A DNA stretch of 8,821 nucleotides, from contig CALQKL020000077.1 of NCBI GenBank assembly GCA_943331145.2, forward strand, positions 1 to 8,821. Reading direction: 5' to 3'. This stretch comes from Chitinophaga pinensis (GTDB lineage Bacteria; Bacteroidota; Bacteroidia; Chitinophagales; Chitinophagaceae). Position numbers and translations under genes: made by a program. Positions within the stretch are counted from its first letter, which is position 1. Every line of letters begins with the position of its first letter. The notes beneath the pieces were generated by a model. It saw nothing but the letters and a program-made list of their open reading frames with translations, did not search any database and was not told the DNA's origin. This document shows positions 6,115-8,821 of this stretch, one piece after another.

Positions 6115-7776
6115 ATGGAAAGTCAAAAAAATACTACAATAAAACATGTACTTTTTCTTGTTATATTTTCTGCTGTTTGCTTTTTACCTTTTTTAGGCAA
6201 CGCCCATTTATTCGATTGGGACGAAATTAATTTTGCAGAAATAGCCAGAGAAATGCTGGTTTCTAACGATTATTTTCATCCCAAAATGAATTTTGAATTG
6301 TTTACCGAAAAGCCTCCATTTTTCTTTTGGCTTCAGGCGATTTGTATGAACATTTTTGGGGCCAATGAATTTGCTTCCCGTTTGCCAAATGCCATTTTAG
6401 GAATCATCATTTTACCTTTATTGTATTATACGGGCAGTAGACTCAAGAACAACCGCTTTGGTTTAATATGGGCAATAGCTTATGGCTGCACTATACTTCC
6501 ACATCTTTATTTCAAATCTGGCATCATCGATCCATGGTTTAATTTTTTTATTGCATTGGGTTTATTTGGTTTGATAAAAGCCAGAACAAACAAATTAAAT
6601 AATGTTGCTTCTTTTAAATGGCTAATGGTTGCCGGTGTTTCAACTGGCTTATCCATATTAACAAAAGGACCAGCTTCAATCATCATCCTTGGCTTAACCG
6701 GATTTGTATATTTTACCAGCACTCGTTTTAAAAACTTTTTTAGTTTTAAACAAATCATACTTTTCATATTAATCACCATTGTATCAACTGGAACGTGGCT
6801 TACCATTGATTATGTACAAAACGGCGATCAATTTATTAAAGAATTCACCATCAGACAATGGGAGCTATTAACCACAAAAGATGCCGGACATGGCGGTTTC
6901 TTTTTTTATCATTTTGTGGTTTTGTTTTTTGGATGCTTCCCTATATCTGCATTTTTTATTGACGAATTGTTTAGAAAAAAATCTGCAGAAAGTAATGAAT
7001 GGGTAGATTTTAGAAAATGGATGATTACTTTATTTTGGGTAGTGCTGATTTTATTTTCGATTGTGCAAACCAAGATTGTGCATTATTCTTCCTTATGTTA
7101 TTATCCAATGAGTTTTATCGCCGCATTGAGTATTTACAATATCCAAAACCAAAAATCAGCATTTAATTTACGCACGAAAATATTATTGATTATTTCTTCA
7201 ATTCCATTTGTTGTAGCACCTTTTGCCTTGGTATTTTTTGGAAAAAACAAAGAACTCTTGAAACCCTTATTAAGTAAAGACCCTTTTGCGGTGGAAAACA
7301 TTCAAGCGAATGTAACATGGACTGGTTTTGAAATACTGCCAGGAATAATGGTTTTGATTTGCCTGATTGCTTGTTTAAATTATTTTAAAAAGCAAAAAAT
7401 GGCAAATGGGTTTATTGCACTTTTTTTGGGCAGCTTGTTTTTTATTCAAAGCGGTTTATACTTTTTTATAAATAGAATTGAATCGATTAGCCAACGTGCA
7501 AACATTGAATTCTGGCAAAGCCATCGTAAAGAAGATGCTTATAAAATTACCTACCATTATAAATCTTATGGGAATTTCTTTTACGGCGAGGTAACGCCAC
7601 AAGCCAATAAAAATTACACAGATGAAGCTTGGTTGCTAAAAGGTAAAATCGACAAGCCAGTTTATATTTCTTGCAAAGTCAATGGCAAAAACGATTTTGA
7701 ATCTGAGGTTAAAGATGCTCAGTTTCTATACAATAAAAATGGATTTTATTTTTACAAAAGAAGTCCGTTACCTTAA
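6115..7776 (+). CDS. Multi-pass glycosyltransferase, ArnT/PMT-like (GT83/GT39 type)
   Basis: This gene encodes 553 residues. Residues 11-29 are the first membrane span, followed by the first periplasmic loop FDWDEINFAEIAREM (33-47), which carries the acidic residues D34, D36 and E37 typical of the catalytic site in this superfamily. Then come TEKPPFFFWLQA (64-75, the KPPL.W-type motif), ASRLPNAILG (87-96) and ILTKGPAS (181-188). About ten or eleven spans run to residue 457 or so, and a soluble C-terminal part of about 95 residues lies outside the membrane. Enzymes of this type transfer a sugar from a polyprenyl-phosphate carrier to lipid A, protein or glycan on the periplasmic side. The acceptor and sugar are not evident here. 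ATG at 6115 begins with a short hydrophilic stretch before span 1 and is the natural start. It overlaps the convergent GT2 gene by 9 nt at the 3' end. Confidence 0.9.
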   Translation: MESQKNTTIKHVLFLVIFSAVCFLPFLGNAHLFDWDEINFAEIAREMLVSNDYFHPKMNFELFTEKPPFFFWLQAICMNIFGANEFASRLPNAILGIIILPLLYYTGSRLKNNRFGLIWAIAYGCTILPHLYFKSGIIDPWFNFFIALGLFGLIKARTNKLNNVASFKWLMVAGVSTGLSILTKGPASIIILGLTGFVYFTSTRFKNFFSFKQIILFILITIVSTGTWLTIDYVQNGDQFIKEFTIRQWELLTTKDAGHGGFFFYHFVVLFFGCFPISAFFIDELFRKKSAESNEWVDFRKWMITLFWVVLILFSIVQTKIVHYSSLCYYPMSFIAALSIYNIQNQKSAFNLRTKILLIISSIPFVVAPFALVFFGKNKELLKPLLSKDPFAVENIQANVTWTGFEILPGIMVLICLIACLNYFKKQKMANGFIALFLGSLFFIQSGLYFFINRIESISQRANIEFWQSHRKEDAYKITYHYKSYGNFFYGEVTPQANKNYTDEAWLLKGKIDKPVYISCKVNGKNDFESEVKDAQFLYNKNGFYFYKRSPLP

Positions 7777-8508
7777 ATAAGCTGGCTTAATAATTCCCCA
7801 TTTGTGTAAACGATATTGAAAGCAAACTTTCAAAACGCCCAAACCATAAATCACACTACGTTTTAGATTGATGGAAGAAGCTTCTGGGAAATATTTTGTA
7901 GGACAAGTTATTTCTCCAATTTCAAAATCCTTATCAAATATTTGTGCAATCATTTGATTGTCGAAAACAAAATCGTCAGAGTTTAAATTATAAGAAATAC
8001 TCGTAAGCACTTTTGAAGAAAAAGCGCGATAACCAGTATGGTATTCCGACAATTTTTGATTTAGTAAAATATTTTGGAATGAGGTTAGAATTCGGTTGGC
8101 TATATATTTATACATCGGCATTCCACCATTAAGCGCCCCTTTGCTTAAAATACGAGAGCCAAAAGCAACGGGATAAACATCATTGGCAATTAAGAAAGCC
8201 ATGCTATGAATCAATTTTGGCGTGTATTGATAATCTGGGTGAAGCATGATTACGATGTCGGCATTAATTTCAAGGGCTTTATTGTAACAAGATTTTTGAT
8301 TGCCACCGTAACCTCGATTTTTGGGATGAATGATGATATGCTTTATACCTAAAGAAGCGGCTACTTCAGCTGTATTGTCTTTACTATTATCATCAACCAA
8401 AATAATATCATCAACAATGTCAAATGGTATTTCATTATACGTTTGCTCAATGGTTTTAGATGCATTGTATGCTGGAAGAACAATAACCAATTTTTTCCCT
8501 AGTATCAT
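7768..8508 (-). CDS. Glycosyltransferase family 2, polyprenyl-phosphate sugar synthase-like
   Basis: This gene encodes 246 residues with no signal peptide and no clear membrane span, so it is probably cytoplasmic or peripheral. The GT-A fold is clear: LVIVLPAYNASKT (7-19), ILVDDNSKDNT (36-46) for nucleotide binding, HPKNRGYGGNQKSCYNKAL (61-79), LHPDYQY (89-95) at the usual DxD metal site, SEYHTGYRAFS (154-164) and FDNQMIAQI (182-190). It resembles dolichol-phosphate mannosyltransferase-like enzymes, which charge a polyprenyl phosphate from a nucleotide sugar. The metal motif keeps only one Asp (HPD), as seen in a subgroup with the HPDYQY signature. Its convergent neighbour is a transferase of the type that uses such lipid-linked sugars, so the pair may act in sequence. 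A one-mismatch -7-like box (GATATTTG on the minus strand, 8531-8538) lies 22 nt upstream of the ATG; it is too weak to call. Confidence 0.88.
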   Translation of the reverse strand: MILGKKLVIVLPAYNASKTIEQTYNEIPFDIVDDIILVDDNSKDNTAEVAASLGIKHIIIHPKNRGYGGNQKSCYNKALEINADIVIMLHPDYQYTPKLIHSMAFLIANDVYPVAFGSRILSKGALNGGMPMYKYIANRILTSFQNILLNQKLSEYHTGYRAFSSKVLTSISYNLNSDDFVFDNQMIAQIFDKDFEIGEITCPTKYFPEASSINLKRSVIYGLGVLKVCFQYRLHKWGIIKPAYLR

Positions 8509-8578
8509 TTTAAATAAAATTAATTAAGCGCAAATATCTGTATTTAATATGAATTTGGTTTTATTCGCCATTAACTTA

Positions 8579-8608
8579 TTGCTTTTCAGATAATAAAAAA
8601 TAATTTCG
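8579..8608 (+). promoter_or_regulatory. Candidate Bacteroidota promoter for the radical SAM gene
   Basis: TTG at 8579-8581 is followed after exactly 19 nt by TAATTTCG at 8601-8608, which matches TAnnTTTG except for one base (C in place of the third T). Spacing fits the TTG-N19-21-TAnnTTTG rule. The predicted leader to the TTG start at 8626 is about 11 nt. This is the only promoter-like pair seen in the 117-nt gap between the two divergent genes. Confidence 0.4.
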
Positions 8609-8625
8609 TGTTATAAAAAAATCAC

Positions 8626-8821
8626 TTGAGCGCACAAATATATTTAATAACGCCACCATTTACGCAGCTGAATACCCCGTATCCAGCAACGGCTTATTTG
8701 AAAGGATTTTTGAATACCAAAGGAATTTCTTCCCATCAAAGTGATTTAGGTATAGAAGTTACATTGAAAATTTTTTCAAGTTCAGGATTAGAGAATATAT
8801 TCAATGCTTGTCCAACTCAAG
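8626..8821 (+). CDS. Radical SAM protein, N-terminal part (probable cobalamin-binding-like domain)
   Basis: These are the first 65 codons of a gene that runs off the window. The product begins SAQIYLITPPFTQLNTPYPA (residues 2-21) and continues TAYLKGFLNTKGISSHQSDL. ITPPF...PYPATAYLKGFL is typical of the N-terminus of Bacteroidota radical SAM proteins, where a B12-binding-like Rossmann domain precedes the CxxxCxxC cluster domain; that cluster would lie beyond the window. The substrate is unknown. The start is TTG at 8626: the in-frame stop TAA is at 8614-8616 and no ATG or GTG occurs between it and the conserved ITPPF motif, so TTG is the only conventional choice. A promoter-like pair lies at 8579-8608. 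The reading frame is secure over the visible part; the family name rests on motif resemblance. Confidence 0.68.
   Translation, partial: MSAQIYLITPPFTQLNTPYPATAYLKGFLNTKGISSHQSDLGIEVTLKIFSSSGLENIFNACPTQ

Noticed and set aside
6507..6806. Minus-strand open frame inside the ArnT-like gene.
   Set aside because: Antisense to a well-supported membrane protein gene, with no recognisable motif.
8330..8527. Plus-strand open frame opposite the 5' part of the GT2 gene.
   Set aside because: It is antisense to the conserved nucleotide-binding motifs of the GT2 and shows no motif of its own.

Overview
The window is about one-third GC, has short Bacteroidota-type promoter elements (TAnnTTTG), weak or absent Shine-Dalgarno sites and many exported proteins. 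Several proteins have a recognisable Bacteroidota flavour: the MbnP family protein, the TPPFTQLNTPYPATAY radical SAM N-terminus and the Tyr-rich WGYY/PGYYT lipoprotein. The source is most likely a low-GC member of Bacteroidota, perhaps Chitinophagales or a relative. The lower rank is a guess from family resemblance, not a measurement. No tRNA, rRNA, CRISPR array, insertion sequence or phage module was seen.

Layout. (1) Positions 1-1235, plus strand: the C-terminal end of a small membrane protein of the holin-superfamily III type, a hairpin with a T tract, a 97-residue coiled-coil-like protein, and an overlapping gene for a putative lipoprotein. (2) Positions 1227-4614, minus strand, read right to left: an exported MsrB-MsrA fusion lipoprotein, an MbnP family protein, a di-heme MauG/MbnH-like cytochrome c peroxidase and an exported thioredoxin-like redoxin. 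The gaps are 9 nt, a 4-nt overlap and 5 nt, so this is almost certainly one transcription unit. (3) Positions 4676-6028, minus strand: an exported Cys-type sulfatase, 61 nt upstream of that unit. (4) Positions 6115-7776, plus strand: a multi-pass ArnT/PMT-like glycosyltransferase, divergent from the sulfatase. (5) Positions 7768-8508, minus strand: a family 2 glycosyltransferase of the polyprenyl-phosphate sugar synthase type, convergent with and overlapping the previous gene. (6) From 8626 to the window end, plus strand: the start of a radical SAM protein with a probable N-terminal cobalamin-binding-like region.

How the genes may work together. The most interesting unit is msrBA-mbnP-diheme peroxidase-redoxin. 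MbnP proteins bind copper after a di-heme MbnH partner oxidises a tryptophan to kynurenine. Here that pair sits between an exported methionine sulfoxide reductase and a CxxC redoxin that could supply its electrons, or keep heme-binding cysteines reduced. The inferred theme is oxidative maturation of an exported copper protein together with repair of oxidation damage. No methanobactin genes are visible. The two glycosyltransferases plausibly form a donor-maker and donor-user pair for modifying a surface glycan or protein.
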